A stretch of DNA of 50,001 nt. Source: Candidatus Melainabacteria bacterium (GTDB lineage Bacteria; Cyanobacteriota; Vampirovibrionia; Obscuribacterales; Obscuribacteraceae). This document shows, piece by piece, positions 25,965 to 34,475 of the stretch. The stretch is taken from the NCBI GenBank assembly GCA_003151275.1, contig PLXC01000122.1, forward strand, positions 1 to 50,001, read 5' to 3'. Under the pieces are notes generated by a model. It did not search any database. It saw nothing but the letters and a program-made list of their open reading frames with translations, and was not told where the DNA came from. A program made the position numbers and the translations under genes. Positions within the stretch are counted from its first letter, which is position 1. Every line of letters starts with the position of its first letter.

Positions 25965-26588
25965 TTAGCGGTATTCCGTTTTGATGTACTCTTTTGCTCC
26001 GGGCATCGAGTTAATCACGGTGTCGTCGTGGCTTTCCACTCTCTTCGCCGGGTGCAATTCGAATCCTGGGTCGCAGTCGTGCTTGCGGACAGGGACGTTC
26101 GGTCTAATTTCGAAGTCATTTGGGTGTGCTGCTAGACACTTTTCAAATTCGGGCATTGATGTCAATTTGGCTGTAGAAAAGTCAAGATCAGGATTAAAAG
26201 GCGCTTCGTCGTCGGAGGTATCTCGCGCAATCGCAGCAACGTGCTTCTCACTCGCGGCAAGGTTCGGCTTATTAACAGCTTTTCCAAGGTCATCCCAGCC
26301 TTTGCCGAGCTCCTCCAATCCTTTTCTTCCTGCTTCAACTATTCCACCAACTGCTGCACCGAGGTCAAAATGTTTATCGGAGAGCTGATTGGTCGATTCG
26401 TATGCACCCGTTCCATACAAATCCTGCAAGCTACCCATGTCCAATGACTTTGGTTCGTGTGAAGACGATGATGGTGACTTTTCTGATTTGAAGAAAGCGT
26501 GCATCTCTTCGGAAGAAACGCTCAGTTTGGAAGCGCCGTCTGAATGACTAAAAGCTCGGGAGTCTAAATTTTCGCTGGTTTCTTTCAT
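25965..26588 (-). CDS. hypothetical protein (207 aa)
   Basis: Unrecognised; no signal peptide. The first 60 residues are Ser-rich and probably disordered. A short Gly-rich amphipathic segment (FDLGAAVGGIVEAGRKGLEELGKGWDDLGKAV is one uninterrupted stretch, described here by its ends FDLGAAVGG and WDDLGKAV) follows, and a polar C-terminus contains His/Asp/Pro-rich motifs. It converges with the antiporter and diverges, across a 330-base spacer, from the 440-aa protein at 26919, which has a similar Gly-rich character. Ribosome binding site weak. Function unknown. Confidence 0.65.
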   Translation of the reverse strand: MKETSENLDSRAFSHSDGASKLSVSSEEMHAFFKSEKSPSSSSHEPKSLDMGSLQDLYGTGAYESTNQLSDKHFDLGAAVGGIVEAGRKGLEELGKGWDDLGKAVNKPNLAASEKHVAAIARDTSDDEAPFNPDLDFSTAKLTSMPEFEKCLAAHPNDFEIRPNVPVRKHDCDPGFELHPAKRVESHDDTVINSMPGAKEYIKTEYR

Positions 26589-26918
26589 GGTAGAAGTCCG
26601 ATTTAGTAATGTGTGCCTCGCGTTCTTTTAGAATGCCAAAATCATTTGGCATTCGTTTGGCATTTCCGGCACGCACATTAAATCGTTATTGTTGAGGGCG
26701 CCAGCATCCAGGTGGCAGCATCCGATCCGGTGTTCTCGATCTTCTGCACCTGTTAGCGTTTCGGGGACTATTTCGGCAGTTTTTGCATCCTTTGTCCAAT
26801 TTTTGCTGGATTCGAATATATCTGAACATCCGAAATGTTCGGAAGCACTCCTCGGCAGTTGACATAACTCAAGCAGTACTCGCAACTAGCGGGTTAAACA
26901 CTACTGGAGAATTACCAC
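26589..26918. other. 330-base divergent intergenic region with two inverted repeats
   Basis: GAATGCCAAA (26631-26640) / TTTGGCATTC (26645-26654) is a perfect 10-bp palindrome with a 4-base spacer, followed by a third half-site TTTGGCATT at 26656-26664. A second repeat, GAACAT (26824-26829) / ATGTTC (26835-26840), lies about 80 bases before the next start. Either could be an operator; no regulator gene is adjacent. GGAG lies nine bases before the ATG at 26919. Confidence 0.5.
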
Positions 26919-28241
26919 ATGGGTCAGGCTAATCATTTAGAAGCGGCACCGAGCACAAAGCACGAAGGCGGAATCGTCAACGGTGTGGAAGATTTTTTCC
27001 ACGCAGCGGCATACGGAGCGATCCAAACTCCGATTGATGGCATTACCCAGCTCGTTGACCATTTGACTCCCGCGCATCTTCCTCATTTGGAATTGATTAG
27101 CGCACCGACTCACGATTCACTTTGGACGAGCGCAGGCAAACTGACCGGTGCTGTCATAGATTTCGCGGTGCTTCAAAAAGTATTAGGTTCGGCTGCTCCT
27201 AAATTCTTCGGAGCAGAGTCCACAGCCCCTATGTGGCTACGGAGCGGTGCTACCGGCGCTGCCTTTCAGATGATGATGCCCGCAAGCGAGAACGGCAATT
27301 ACTTCCTGAACAAGACTCGTGATGTTGGCATAGGCTTCGGAATATTCGGCGCCATGGGTGCTGTTACAAGCTGGGCTGCCCCTAAGTTAGGCGGTTCATT
27401 TTTGGGACGTGTTGAAGCGGGCGCTGAAGGTGGTCTCGCAGGTGGTACCACTGACGCCGTTATGACAGACTTGTTGTACTGGCAGAAACCTGCGTTTGCA
27501 GATTTGCAGAAAGTTGGCAAATACACCGCATTTGGTGCGATGCTCGGTGCCTCAAGTTATTTAGAAGATGATTTGAAGACCAGATGGGAAAACGCCAAGA
27601 AGTCTTTTGAACAAGCTAATCCAACTAACCAACCAGATGCTTCCAAGCCGGCTGACAAATCCAAACCTGCAGATGCCACCAAGCCGGTAGAAAAGACATC
27701 AACAGAAACAGCGCCGGACGCTGCTGTTCAACAGTCGATCGCAAGGAGCCAAGCGGTCTTCAATGACTCCGATGTTCAGCCTGCTCAAAAACAACTTTAT
27801 GATGTGAAATTCCGCAAAGTGACTAGCCCTGAAGGAGAGAGTGTTCCTACCCTGGAGAATCCTGGCGGAGAAGCAGTGCAACAAGGTCAGTGGGTAGCGA
27901 CTCGACTTGATGGAAATAGTCAGCCTGTAATCGAGCGTGGGCAAGTCAATCAGTGGCCAATGTCATCTGAAACAAAAATTGCTAAGACTTACAATGTAGA
28001 CGCAGCGACGCTTACTGGCAAGACTGAGTTTGTTGCTCCGACAAGAATTGACGCTCCACCAGTGCATGTTGTGCAGTTGAACGAGCCAATCACGATCAAC
28101 ACAAAATGGGGCGCCATGGACGGAAAACCTGGTGACTGGCTCGCAAACTATGACTATAACGCCACCACTAATACACCAGGTCATGATTATGCAATCATCT
28201 CCGGCACTTCCTTCAAGCAGACGTATAAAGTCTCCAAATAA
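26919..28241 (+). CDS. hypothetical protein with Gly-rich hydrophobic core and PGDWL-type C-terminal domain
   Basis: 440 aa, GGAG nine bases before the ATG. Residues 60-215 contain several Gly/Ala-rich hydrophobic helices (GATGAAFQMMMP, VGIGFGIFGAMGAVTSWAAP, GRVEAGAEGGLAGGTTDAV), which may insert in membranes. A Pro/Lys/Asp-rich linker (KPADKSKPADATKPVEK) follows. The end is a small beta-rich domain (PITINTKWGAMDGKPGDWLANYDY ... SFKQTYKVSK) resembling the PGDYG-type domains; the match is from memory and loose. No signal peptide. Function unknown; a membrane-active or secreted effector is one reading. Confidence 0.7.
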   Translation: MGQANHLEAAPSTKHEGGIVNGVEDFFHAAAYGAIQTPIDGITQLVDHLTPAHLPHLELISAPTHDSLWTSAGKLTGAVIDFAVLQKVLGSAAPKFFGAESTAPMWLRSGATGAAFQMMMPASENGNYFLNKTRDVGIGFGIFGAMGAVTSWAAPKLGGSFLGRVEAGAEGGLAGGTTDAVMTDLLYWQKPAFADLQKVGKYTAFGAMLGASSYLEDDLKTRWENAKKSFEQANPTNQPDASKPADKSKPADATKPVEKTSTETAPDAAVQQSIARSQAVFNDSDVQPAQKQLYDVKFRKVTSPEGESVPTLENPGGEAVQQGQWVATRLDGNSQPVIERGQVNQWPMSSETKIAKTYNVDAATLTGKTEFVAPTRIDAPPVHVVQLNEPITINTKWGAMDGKPGDWLANYDYNATTNTPGHDYAIISGTSFKQTYKVSK

Positions 28242-28330
28242 CTATTGATGGACAATGGATTGCGTTACCGCTTGCGCATTGGTGCTGAATTGGTCAGAAA
28301 AGTGTGCTGAGCGGGGACGCTCGAACGAAC

Positions 28331-30079
28331 TCACTTGCCCAGGTCGCGAGCCACCGCATCAACGAGGTGTGACGCTGCTTCCGGCGCGAGATCTTCTTCG
28401 AAAAATTTGCGCCCGCCTTTCATATCACCTTTGAAGGGCGACTTTTTTGTCTCAAACGGCGCTATTGTGTCGCTGACGATGCCAGTTTCTCCTGAAATTA
28501 AGTTGCCTGACAACGCCATTTTGTACTTGTTCGACATCATCCCCGGGCGCCATTCCACGCTCTCAAACGACACTTGCAGCACGAACTTACAGCTGGTTCT
28601 GACTGCGAGTTTGCTGATCTCGCGGGGGCTTGAAGGCGCATAATTGGCTGTGATCACAGGCATACCGGTTTTTGCCGTTAGTTTTTTACTTATTTCAGCA
28701 GTGAGAATTGAAGGTAAGGATGAGAACTCTTCAGGACTGCTAACCACGCCCCATAAGTCACCGCTGCTTGGGACAACAGTTTCTTTGCTGGCTCGACTAA
28801 TTGGTAGCAACAAAATTTGATCCTTGAAATGCACCGTTGCTGGTACTACAGCGGTTGTCTGGTTATTGTTGACGTGTTCAATGATGGGAGTTTGATTGAC
28901 TGGGATTCTTGTGGGCGTTGTTGGTAGCACCATCACGGCTGGTTTGCTTGACGCAGGTACAATCGGTTTGCTTTGCGCAGCCACGACCGGTATGCTTGAC
29001 GCAGTCACAATCGGTAAGCTTGTTGGCGCAGACACAGCCGGTCTGTTTGAAGCAGTCACAACCGCTGGAATACTTTCTGGGGATGATTGCTGATCATCAA
29101 TCATCCCTGGTCTGGGACTGACTGGCTTTACCGCAACAACGAGGTCATCGCCTTTCCATTCACTTCGCAAAACTGGAGTTTGTAATTCTCCTCGTTCTCT
29201 CAATACTGTCTCTTGCACCTTGTCTTGCATATAGCCGAAAGCATCGCCCAATTTTGTTTTTGGTCCGTTCAATCTGAGACCATCGATCAGATATTTTGTG
29301 AACACGCTATTGGGCACATTCTTTAATTCCCACGAAACTTGATCAGTTTTACTTGAGCAAATAACCAACTGTCCAGTGCCGACCGCAATTTTGCTGGCAT
29401 CAATGCGCGGTGTGCGAGACATGCCTTTAGCTTCCGGAGTGATGGCGCCGCTGTGACAGGCATCCAAAAAAAGAGCAACTCTGCGAGAGTGGACTCTATG
29501 TTTTATGATTTTGGCCAGCTCTTGCATATCGAGTGCTGTGGTGTATAAATCCGTGGGCTCGGTGTCGTAAGTAACGATGAAATTGTCACCGTCGACGTCA
29601 TAATCAGACGAACTGCCGTGGCTCGATACGTAAATGATTACCAAATCGTCGGGATTAGCCACGCGCGGAAGCCACTTATCGCCCAATTCCGATAGAATTC
29701 GTGTGTGCGTAGCTTTTTCATTAGTGAGAAGTTTAACGTGGTCACGAGCGAAGCCGCCATCAGTAACCAGGTAGTTATAAAAATCTGTCGCGTCTTTAGC
29801 TGCATATCGCAGACTTATCTGCGGATTTTGAAACTTGCTTATGCCAATTACCAATGCCCATTTATCTTTAACGGGTGCATTGACGTCTTGGTCCAACGTC
29901 GATAACGATGCAGGAGCGGGTTTAATGGGAGCGCGAGTGCCGGACTTGTCGGCACGTGCGGATTTAGGGTTAGTCTGGATGCCTGAGCAAATACCAGCGG
30001 ATTGACTTGAAATCGCCGCGATTAAAAACCACAATAAAAATTTGCTTTTTTGCAGCGTCATGATAAACCGAAACCTCAT
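28331..30079 (-). CDS. secreted caspase-family (peptidase C14) protein with repeat linker
   Basis: 582 aa. An N-terminal hydrophobic signal (about 14-33) precedes the caspase domain (72-315): VKDKWALVIGISKF, KDATDFYNYL, VSSHGSSSD with catalytic His154, LFLDACHSG with catalytic Cys208. Both catalytic residues are present, so it is predicted active, with specificity unknown. Residues about 330-410 are a Pro/Ala/Ser/Val repeat linker, and 415-582 is an unrecognised C-terminal domain. The ATG overlaps the stop of the upstream caspase gene (ATGA) and GAGGG lies seven bases upstream: translational coupling. A second ATG six codons in is possible. Confidence 0.9.
   Translation of the reverse strand: MRFRFIMTLQKSKFLLWFLIAAISSQSAGICSGIQTNPKSARADKSGTRAPIKPAPASLSTLDQDVNAPVKDKWALVIGISKFQNPQISLRYAAKDATDFYNYLVTDGGFARDHVKLLTNEKATHTRILSELGDKWLPRVANPDDLVIIYVSSHGSSSDYDVDGDNFIVTYDTEPTDLYTTALDMQELAKIIKHRVHSRRVALFLDACHSGAITPEAKGMSRTPRIDASKIAVGTGQLVICSSKTDQVSWELKNVPNSVFTKYLIDGLRLNGPKTKLGDAFGYMQDKVQETVLRERGELQTPVLRSEWKGDDLVVAVKPVSPRPGMIDDQQSSPESIPAVVTASNRPAVSAPTSLPIVTASSIPVVAAQSKPIVPASSKPAVMVLPTTPTRIPVNQTPIIEHVNNNQTTAVVPATVHFKDQILLLPISRASKETVVPSSGDLWGVVSSPEEFSSLPSILTAEISKKLTAKTGMPVITANYAPSSPREISKLAVRTSCKFVLQVSFESVEWRPGMMSNKYKMALSGNLISGETGIVSDTIAPFETKKSPFKGDMKGGRKFFEEDLAPEAASHLVDAVARDLGK
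28930..29075 (-). repeat. in-frame 30-33 bp degenerate repeats in the caspase linker
   Basis: The string gcttgacgcag with flanking bases recurs at about 30-33 base spacing, coding a ten-residue unit of the SKPIVPASSKP type. It separates the caspase domain from the C-terminal domain. Confidence 0.65.
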
Positions 30080-32367
30080 AAACCAGCCCTCGGACTCGCT
30101 GGTGTCACCGACAACACCGCATCTTCACCCCGCCATCCAGCTTCATTCAGCACTGGAGTTTGCAGTTCTCCACGATCGCGCAAAACTTCCGATTCAACAT
30201 CGTCCTTCAAAAAACTATACGCCTCGCCCAATTTGATTTTGTCGCCTTTACGGCGCAGCGACTCAATTAGCTTGCGGGTAAAAACGCTGTTTCGATAATT
30301 TTTTGATTCCCACGAGATCTGATCAGACAAGCTGGAGCACAACACCGCTTGCCCCTTTTCGACAGCCATTTTTTTTACATCAAATCCGTCCACCCTGGTC
30401 AGTCCTTTTCCTGCCGATGCTACCGCGCCGCTGTGACAAACATCCAAGATAAGCACCACCCGATCGCAGTGAACTTGTTCAGCGATAATCTTGGTAATCC
30501 ACTGCATGGGAATTCCGGTGCCAATCAGACTGTTTTTGTTGGTGTCATAAGCGACCAAGAAATTGACACCAACTTCTCGCTTAGCGGTGCTTCCGTGACT
30601 TGAAAAATAAACGACCACGAGGTCGCCAGGGTTAGCCGCCCTTCCAAGCCAGCGGTCACCAAGTTGACCAATGATGTTGTCGCGTGTGGCAGCGGAGTCA
30701 GTCAACAGTTTGACATGATCGGGCTTGAAGTGTGCATCGGCAATAAGATAATTGCGAAAATCCGTGGCGTCTTTAGCGGAGTATTGGAGATTGATGGATG
30801 GGTCTTTAAAATTGCTGATTCCAATCACTAGTGCCCATTTATCCTTAACAGGCTTACTGGCGTGAGCCGACGGTAGAGCTACCGATGTCTTCGGTAAAAC
30901 GTTGCGTCCAGTTGAACCAGGCAAAATAGCCTTAATTTCATCTGCACGTTTGCTAAGCTGCGGAGCGTCTTGTGGTTTTCGTTGCTGCAGATAGAGCTTC
31001 GCTAACTTGTCTAGATCAGCTGCCACTGCAGGAGATTTTTTGCCACCAATCTTTTCGTGAATCGCCAGAGCGCGCAACATCACTGGTTCAGCCAGAGCCG
31101 GGCGATGTTCCAGATCATAAACGTTTGCCAGTTCCTCGAGAATGGTGGCAACTTTCCGATCATCCTTACCAAAATTCTGTTCCTGAATCTCAAGCGCTCT
31201 TTTGAATAAAGGCTCAGCATCATGGAATTTGCCCATCTTCAAATAAAGCCGTGCCAGTAATTTAAGCGTTCCCTCGAGCGCGGGATGTGCGACTCCCTGC
31301 GTTTGTTCTCTGATGGTGAGAGCTTTTCGCATGAGGGGTTCGGCTTCCGCTAATCGATTGGTGTCTTCAAAAACAGAGCCAAGATTTTCGAGAGAGTTTG
31401 CGACCAACGGATTCTGAGATCCAAAAGCGTTTTCGTTCAGGTTCAGAGCCCTCTTAAAGCATGACTCTGCTTCCTCGTATCGACCCTGATGGAAGTAACA
31501 CAAACCGAGGTTCGTGACACCTATGGCTAGTCGCGGATTTTGCGGACCCAATAAACGTTGTTCACCGTCAACAACTTTTTTAAGGAGAGACTCCGCTTCC
31601 GTATACTGACCTTCTTTTTCATAGCAATCCGCAAGGTTGTTTAGATAGGACAAATAGCGCTCGCTGTTGGGATGATTTTGAAACAAGGCAAGAGCACGTT
31701 TGCACAAGGGCTCTGCGGCCGCGGGCTTTCCTTGCGCCTTGTAAAGACTCGCCAAGCTGCTATATATCGATGCCAAATCCGGATCGTCAGGCTTCATATC
31801 CGCTTGCCCAATCATCTTCATCGCTTGGGTGAAGAGCGGTTCAGCGATCGCATACTTACCCTCGTCAACATAATTGTTAGCAACGTCTTTGAGACCGAGA
31901 GCGTAAGCCTTGCTCGTCGTCCCTGAGACTTTGCCTTTAATTGCCAAGGCACGCTTGAGCAGCGGTTCGGCGTCGGCATACTTGGCTTGTTTTTCGAGGA
32001 CAATGCCTAGAAGCACTAACGAGTTGGCGAATTGCATATTTTCAACCGCGCCTGCCTTTTCGGGTATAGCGAGTGAGCGTCTGAGGATAAGCTCGGACTC
32101 GCGGTAATTTCCGTCATCAAATAAAACTCTTCCTAAATCATTGAGAGTAACAGCGCATCGAGGATCGTCTGGTCCAAAAACCTGCTCGGCTTCGCGAAGA
32201 GCTTTCCTATATAACGACTCGGCTGTCTTAAAATCACGGTTTTCGCAAGCGGTACTGGCATCCTGCATGTGGGTTTGCCAGGGCGAAACCTGCGCGAAAC
32301 AGGCTTCAGTCCATGTCAACAGACAAAGTTGAGACAGCATTACTGCTAATAACGTTCTGAGACTCAT
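30076..32367 (-). CDS. secreted TPR protein with C-terminal caspase domain
   Basis: 763 aa from ATG 32365-32367, chosen because it is followed directly by a signal peptide (MSLRTLLAVM ... EACFA) and lies 27 bases after the predicted transcription start; an in-frame GTG at 32394 sits at that start and is unlikely. Residues 40-480 hold about nine tetratricopeptide-type repeats (AESLYRKALREAE, AEPLLKRALAI, ESCFKRALNL). The caspase domain (505-755) has KDKWALVIGISNF, catalytic His591 in YFSSHGS and Cys644 in LILDVCHSG. TPR repeats likely recruit partners or polymerise. It is the first gene of a two-gene operon with its paralogue downstream. Confidence 0.92.
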   Translation of the reverse strand: MSLRTLLAVMLSQLCLLTWTEACFAQVSPWQTHMQDASTACENRDFKTAESLYRKALREAEQVFGPDDPRCAVTLNDLGRVLFDDGNYRESELILRRSLAIPEKAGAVENMQFANSLVLLGIVLEKQAKYADAEPLLKRALAIKGKVSGTTSKAYALGLKDVANNYVDEGKYAIAEPLFTQAMKMIGQADMKPDDPDLASIYSSLASLYKAQGKPAAAEPLCKRALALFQNHPNSERYLSYLNNLADCYEKEGQYTEAESLLKKVVDGEQRLLGPQNPRLAIGVTNLGLCYFHQGRYEEAESCFKRALNLNENAFGSQNPLVANSLENLGSVFEDTNRLAEAEPLMRKALTIREQTQGVAHPALEGTLKLLARLYLKMGKFHDAEPLFKRALEIQEQNFGKDDRKVATILEELANVYDLEHRPALAEPVMLRALAIHEKIGGKKSPAVAADLDKLAKLYLQQRKPQDAPQLSKRADEIKAILPGSTGRNVLPKTSVALPSAHASKPVKDKWALVIGISNFKDPSINLQYSAKDATDFRNYLIADAHFKPDHVKLLTDSAATRDNIIGQLGDRWLGRAANPGDLVVVYFSSHGSTAKREVGVNFLVAYDTNKNSLIGTGIPMQWITKIIAEQVHCDRVVLILDVCHSGAVASAGKGLTRVDGFDVKKMAVEKGQAVLCSSLSDQISWESKNYRNSVFTRKLIESLRRKGDKIKLGEAYSFLKDDVESEVLRDRGELQTPVLNEAGWRGEDAVLSVTPASPRAGL

Positions 32368-32400
32368 CTTTTTTTCGTAGAGTAGCGTTTGCACGTGCTA

Positions 32401-32429
32401 GTTGTAGCAAAGCGGCTGGTCCGGGTCAA
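32401..32429 (-). promoter_or_regulatory. sigma70-like promoter of the caspase operon
   Basis: On the minus strand TTGACC (32424-32429) and TACAAC (32401-32406) are separated by exactly 17 bases. Transcription would start near 32394, giving a leader of about 27 bases before the ATG at 32367. Confidence 0.65.
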
Positions 32430-32613
32430 ATGGGTGCCGGATCTGAATCAAATTAACTATGGATACCTTCAGGTGTCATTCCGGCTTTATATCGTCTTTA
32501 TAGCGACAATTTGAGAATGATTCGTGGATTAGCGTTTGCGCGCCCTTCACTGACGCGCAATAATGACCACTTTTAGTTCAGTGTTGCCCTGAGAAAGCTA
32601 ATTATGATTTGCG

Positions 32614-34125
32614 CTACTTCGATCTCTGCGTTGTGCTTTCTAAATTTGCCAGCTTTGTGGTCCGATCCGGATCGTTAAGTAGTTTGCTGATGCCGTTCAT
32701 GTTGATGAAGTGCATGTACGGATCTTTTTTGTCCACAGGAATGGTCTCCATCACATAGGAGCCACCGCTTCCCGCAACGAGCGTGCGGCTGATGTTTCCG
32801 CCGTCTCCGATGCGCGCGTGGATCGCCATTTGCCTTCTTTTCTCCTGAAACTGTTCGGCCCAACTTTCGCTTGTTGAAGGCACGCAGTCGTTGTAAGCAG
32901 CACCAGTCATTGCAAGATCTGCTGTGCTTCCTATGACATGTGTGTTCTTCGATACGCATGTGTACAAGCGGTTGCGCTCGTCGAATTTCCCATCTTTATC
33001 CGGTTGCGGCATCACTGCAATCGGCACGTCAGGATGAGTAAAAATCACTTCGTTAAGCCGCGGAGCATGGGCGTCTTTGCTATGCCACAAATACTTGGTG
33101 TCGAACATGGCACCATGACTGAAAGCGATCATATCGGTATGTTCGGCGCCGATATGACTAATGGTATCGTCAAGTGTCTTTTCAAACTTTCCGTAGGATT
33201 GAGCGGCGCCCTTGCGGTTGATTTCATATGCCTCGCTAACCCCGATCTTTTCTTCGGATGCCTGAGTTGATTTCCAATCGACGTTAATTACGGAATGTCC
33301 GTGTGTCAGCTGCAAAGCCAATGCTTGGAAGTCAGCGCCCTCTGCTCCAGTGCGAATTCCGTGAGTGTAGAAAGCCATGTCTTTTGGACGTGGAAGCTTC
33401 ACGGTGGATGGTATGTTTACCAAGCTTGCCGCTTCTTGTTTCGCATCGGTTGCTGCTGACAAATCGTACTGTCGTTTCTGCGCTCTGTCCACCAAGGCAT
33501 TGAATTCTCTCTGATCGATATTTTGTCTGTCCTGGTATTCGAATTTGCAATCTTTCAAGGACTCGGCTTGGTCAGGAACAGTGATTGTAACGAGGCGCTT
33601 ATAGTGACCTGCTGTGTTTTGATCCTTTGCCAAATCTCGATCGGTCAAACCGAATTGTTCAATCGTGTAGGTTGTTGTGCCATCTTTTTCATTTCTTTTG
33701 GGTGGAAATTTGTCGGCGTCACGCTTGAGGGCATCTGCTGTGTATGGAGAGAATTTTGCTTCTCCGTCCAAACCTTTAACTTGTTCAGTGACGGACTTTT
33801 CGTACTTGTTAATTGGCTGTGCCAGTACGTCTGGCTTGGCGAGTTGAGCCTGCTTTTCTGCAGGGTAAACAGGAGGAGTGAAATCAATTATGTGGTTATC
33901 GGTTCGGGGCCGGGGTAATCCGGCGAAGTTCGACTTGATCCCAGTCTTCGAATTGTCGCTGTTGGAATGTTCGCCAGGTCTTGTTGCCGCGGGATCGAGG
34001 TCGGGAAAGACTTCTTTCACTCGCGGCGAAGGCTGTTCTTGTTTATGAATGTCTAGAAAATTGAGGAATTGGTGATTAGCGCTTGGTGCTGCTGAATTCG
34101 GTTGATCGTTTTGGTCAAAGCCCAT
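32614..34125 (-). CDS. alpha/beta hydrolase (DUF900-like) with long unique N-terminus
   Basis: 503 aa, GAGG eight bases before the ATG. No signal peptide. Residues 1-230 are polar and unrecognised (Pro-rich to 110, then a small charged domain). Residues 245-420 look like an alpha/beta hydrolase of the DUF900 type: FYTHGIRTGAEGADFQ (oxyanion strand, THG 254-256), SVINVDWKS, MIAFSHGAMFDT with nucleophile Ser336, FTHPDVP as acid-residue candidate and NTHVIG as possible histidine region. The nucleophile elbow SHG replaces the common GxSxG with FSHGA. It lies upstream of the caspase operon on the same strand with a separate promoter between. Effector or lipase/esterase role is inference. Confidence 0.75.
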   Translation of the reverse strand: MGFDQNDQPNSAAPSANHQFLNFLDIHKQEQPSPRVKEVFPDLDPAATRPGEHSNSDNSKTGIKSNFAGLPRPRTDNHIIDFTPPVYPAEKQAQLAKPDVLAQPINKYEKSVTEQVKGLDGEAKFSPYTADALKRDADKFPPKRNEKDGTTTYTIEQFGLTDRDLAKDQNTAGHYKRLVTITVPDQAESLKDCKFEYQDRQNIDQREFNALVDRAQKRQYDLSAATDAKQEAASLVNIPSTVKLPRPKDMAFYTHGIRTGAEGADFQALALQLTHGHSVINVDWKSTQASEEKIGVSEAYEINRKGAAQSYGKFEKTLDDTISHIGAEHTDMIAFSHGAMFDTKYLWHSKDAHAPRLNEVIFTHPDVPIAVMPQPDKDGKFDERNRLYTCVSKNTHVIGSTADLAMTGAAYNDCVPSTSESWAEQFQEKRRQMAIHARIGDGGNISRTLVAGSGGSYVMETIPVDKKDPYMHFINMNGISKLLNDPDRTTKLANLESTTQRSK

Positions 34126-34475
34126 GGTTCATCCTCGCGTCGAATCCGGTCGTACGTTTGTGGGAGAACGATCGCTGGGGTGTGACCGTTGAATACAATG
34201 TATCGTCAAGTTGTGTGCAAAGTGTGTCCAAATGGATTATTTTTTTCGTGACCTGGAATGTTTCGAAAATTAATTCAGAAATTGTTTCAAAGAAATGTCT
34301 AAAAAATGCGTCTGGCGTATAGTACACAGAAGGAGAACCAGTTTCGGGATACAATCCAGCCAGGATGCGCTCTCCTTAATAGTTAAATTATTCTGTGAGT
34401 GGTCTCATTCGGGAGCTTGATGCGGCTTCCGAATGAGCACCATATGTAGTGGTGCTAAGTCTGGCTCGTCTGAAC
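34126..34475. other. 350-base intergenic region
   Basis: Contains the upstream region of the hydrolase gene and the terminator hairpin of the TPR/membrane gene at 34404-34437. No further gene or clear promoter was identified. Confidence 0.45.
34404..34437 (-). terminator. 13-bp hairpin downstream of the TPR/membrane protein gene
   Basis: CTCATTCGGGAGC (34404-34416) pairs with GCTTCCGAATGAG (34425-34437), one wobble pair, loop of eight. A second stem, GCACCA (34437-34442) / TGGTGC (34450-34455), abuts it. It lies about 38 bases beyond the stop at 34476, but lacks a strong U-run. Confidence 0.6.

Noticed and set aside
26824..26840. SOS box (LexA site) before the 440-aa gene
   Set aside because: GAAC and GTTC are nine bases apart, while the Gram-positive-type SOS box needs four, and the cyanobacterial form needs a different spacing and core.
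26628..26885. 85-codon minus-strand gene in the 26589-26918 spacer
   Set aside because: No ribosome binding site, no recognisable domain, and it covers two probable operator palindromes.
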